Source: Novosphingobium sp. SCN 66-18 (GTDB taxonomy: Bacteria > Pseudomonadota > Alphaproteobacteria > Sphingomonadales > Sphingomonadaceae). From it: a stretch of 55,545 nucleotides of DNA. Where the stretch lies: positions 1-55,545 of the forward strand of contig MEGD01000031.1 of assembly GCA_001725355.1 (NCBI GenBank), written 5' to 3'. The notes beneath the pieces are model-generated. The model was not told the DNA's origin and ran no database searches. It worked only from the letters and a program-made list of their open reading frames with translations. This document shows positions 54,236 to 55,545 of the stretch, one piece after another; the stretch's first letter is position 1, and each line of letters opens with the position of its first letter. The translations under genes were made by a program, and so were the position numbers.

Positions 54236-55455
54236 CGCTTCGAACTTGGTGGGGTCGATACTGGATCGAGCGGGCTCGGCTTGATCGTGTAATTCCACTC
54301 GCCGTGGAAGTCGTGCCGGTGGAGGTTGGAAACCTTGATACCCTTGGGGTAACTATTGGTATCGATTTCGGATTGGACAGTCAGGCCAGCCTCGGTTGTG
54401 GTCGCGGCGATCAGCTGCACAATGGTCTGATGGCAGACGAGTGGTCGTCCCCGCCAATTCTGGCTGATAAACGAGAACAGCCGATGTTCGATCTTATTCC
54501 ATTTGCTGGTGCCGGGCGGCAAGTGGCAGACGGTGATCTCGAGATTGAGTTCGTCGGCCAATGCCTGAAGCTCACGCTTCCAGAGTCGCACTCTTGATCC
54601 ATTGCTGCCCCCGCCATCGGCGTTGATCAGCAGCTTCCTGGCATCGGGATAGCGTTTGCGGCCCATGGTCTGCCACCAGCGGCGGATGGAGTTGACGGCA
54701 AAGGCCCCGGTGTCGTGGTCGATACCCACGCTCACCCAGCCAGCGTTGTCGGCGATGTCATAGACACCGTAAGGCGCAGCGCGCCCCAGTTCCGGGATGA
54801 CGAAGTCATGGACCCGTACTTCCTCAGGCTGTCCTTTCGGCCGATATTCACGACCGGCATTCTTGAAATCGCCGACAAGCTCCTTTTTCTTCGTATCTAC
54901 CGAAATCGCCGGTTCTGATGCCGCTAACGCCTGTTTCACCTGCTCATTGATGTAATGGAATTGCGCATCGCGATCGGGATGGCCGGCCCCCTCCAATGTC
55001 TTGCGATTGACCTGGAGACTGTAACCCAGGCCCCGCAGCAAAGCCGCCACCGAGTCATGAGAAATGCGATGGCCCAATTCCTGGAGACCCTTCGCAAGAT
55101 TGCGCAGACTCTTGGCCGTCCACCGCAGTGGCGCCATCGGATCCCCCCGGGTCACCGGTTCCACCAGCGCCTGCAGATCGTCGAGCAAGGTGGCGTCCGT
55201 GACCGTCAGCGGCTTGCGGCCACCACCCGCGCGACGCACCCGCCCGCGCGGCGTGGGATCCACGACGGGGCCGCGTATCTCCTTCAAACCACGACCGATC
55301 GTGCTGCGCGCAACCCCGGTTATGCGCGCAACAGCAGCGATCCCACCATGGCCTGCCGAAAGGGCCTCCGCCGCGACAAAGCGCCGCCGAGCACGCTCAT
55401 CCAGCAGCGGATCAAGGGCTTCGTACCGAAGCTGGATGGCCCTTTCGTCGATCAC
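54232..55455 (-). CDS. ISAzo13 family transposase
   Basis: 407 aa, the usual size of this family. The N-terminal helix-turn-helix (GGIAAVARITGVARSTIGRGLKEI) is followed by a DDE core: AISVDTKKKELVGDFKN, LLINADGGGSNGSRVRLWK and GTSKWNKIEHRLFSFISQNW. GTG 55455 is the start. Terminal inverted repeats could not be fixed by eye, so the IS ends are not given. It lies inside the tRNA-Arg island. Confidence 0.9.
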   Translation of the reverse strand: MIDERAIQLRYEALDPLLDERARRRFVAAEALSAGHGGIAAVARITGVARSTIGRGLKEIRGPVVDPTPRGRVRRAGGGRKPLTVTDATLLDDLQALVEPVTRGDPMAPLRWTAKSLRNLAKGLQELGHRISHDSVAALLRGLGYSLQVNRKTLEGAGHPDRDAQFHYINEQVKQALAASEPAISVDTKKKELVGDFKNAGREYRPKGQPEEVRVHDFVIPELGRAAPYGVYDIADNAGWVSVGIDHDTGAFAVNSIRRWWQTMGRKRYPDARKLLINADGGGSNGSRVRLWKRELQALADELNLEITVCHLPPGTSKWNKIEHRLFSFISQNWRGRPLVCHQTIVQLIAATTTEAGLTVQSEIDTNSYPKGIKVSNLHRHDFHGEWNYTIKPSPLDPVSTPPSSKR

Positions 55456-55545
55456 GCCGCGTCTCTACAAAACGCGACTCGCCAAGGGAATCCCTCGACC
55501 TCAAAAAAACCACCTCACCAGATTCTTTTATTTTTCGACGAGCCC

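Larger units (their letters stand above)
52499..55545. mobile_element. Left end of an island integrated at tRNA-Arg(CCG)
   Basis: Begins at the tRNA-Arg half, contains an integrase (52684), a small unknown gene and an ISAzo13-type transposase, and continues past the window. The intact tRNA-Arg(CCG) should be at the far end, on the minus strand. Confidence 0.6.

Noticed and set aside
1-55545. CRISPR array
   Set aside because: No regularly spaced direct repeats of 24-40 bases were found on reading the window.

Overview
The window looks like a chromosome segment of a sphingomonad alphaproteobacterium (Novosphingobium/Sphingobium type). This rests on high GC with strong G/C third positions, a zinc-ribbon/DUF3426 gene divergent from ftsEX, the hisC-tyrC pair, a TonB receptor inside an aromatic catabolic cluster, and MarR/LuxR-type small regulators. 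No 16S or marker comparison was possible, so the genus is inference.

Layout. (1) 1-14944 is the right end of a genomic island ending in a P4-type tyrosine recombinase and a 45-bp copy of the 3' half of tRNA-Gly(GCC). It carries a meta-cleavage pathway: extradiol dioxygenase, HsaA-like two-component flavin monooxygenase, SDR, dienelactone-hydrolase-like protein, TonB receptor, VOC protein, three regulators (AraC, GntR, IclR) and the lower pathway 2-hydroxypentadienoate hydratase - acylating acetaldehyde dehydrogenase - hydroxyoxovalerate aldolase. Two of its genes are broken. The AraC regulator is frameshifted by a perfect 8-bp tandem duplication. The flavin reductase that should feed the monooxygenase has two in-frame TAG codons in an otherwise complete frame. 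(2) 15202-16750 is a lower-GC two-gene unit (soluble 310 aa plus four-helix membrane protein 207 aa) of unknown function beside the island junction. (3) 17022-41000 is core chromosome: tRNA-Leu(GAG), zinc-ribbon gene, ftsE-ftsX-ydcF-plsC-Nramp, tyrC-hisC, a PAS-GGDEF-EAL-PilZ protein, glnK-amtB behind a near-ideal sigma-54 promoter, prfC, pheST, rpmI-rplT, and metA behind a candidate S-box element. (4) 41216-52445 holds bfd-bfr, a 30-bp-arm palindromic repeat, a PIN-domain protein translationally overlapped with a 286-aa unknown, an ABC-F ATPase, a PQQ/haem c lipoprotein dehydrogenase, a MarR/membrane/membrane-anchored-LuxR trio and a bdcA-like SDR with a divergent LysR regulator. (5) 52499 to the end is the left end of a second island in the 3' half of tRNA-Arg(CCG), with an integrase and an ISAzo13-family transposase.

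Functionally, the left island would convert a phenolic ring to a catechol, open it by meta cleavage and feed the C5 dienoate into pyruvate and acetyl-CoA. A canonical serine C-C hydrolase for the ring-fission product is not visible here and may lie left of the window. The best candidates for undescribed biology are the 15202-16750 pair, the PIN/286-aa pair and the double-amber flavin reductase.
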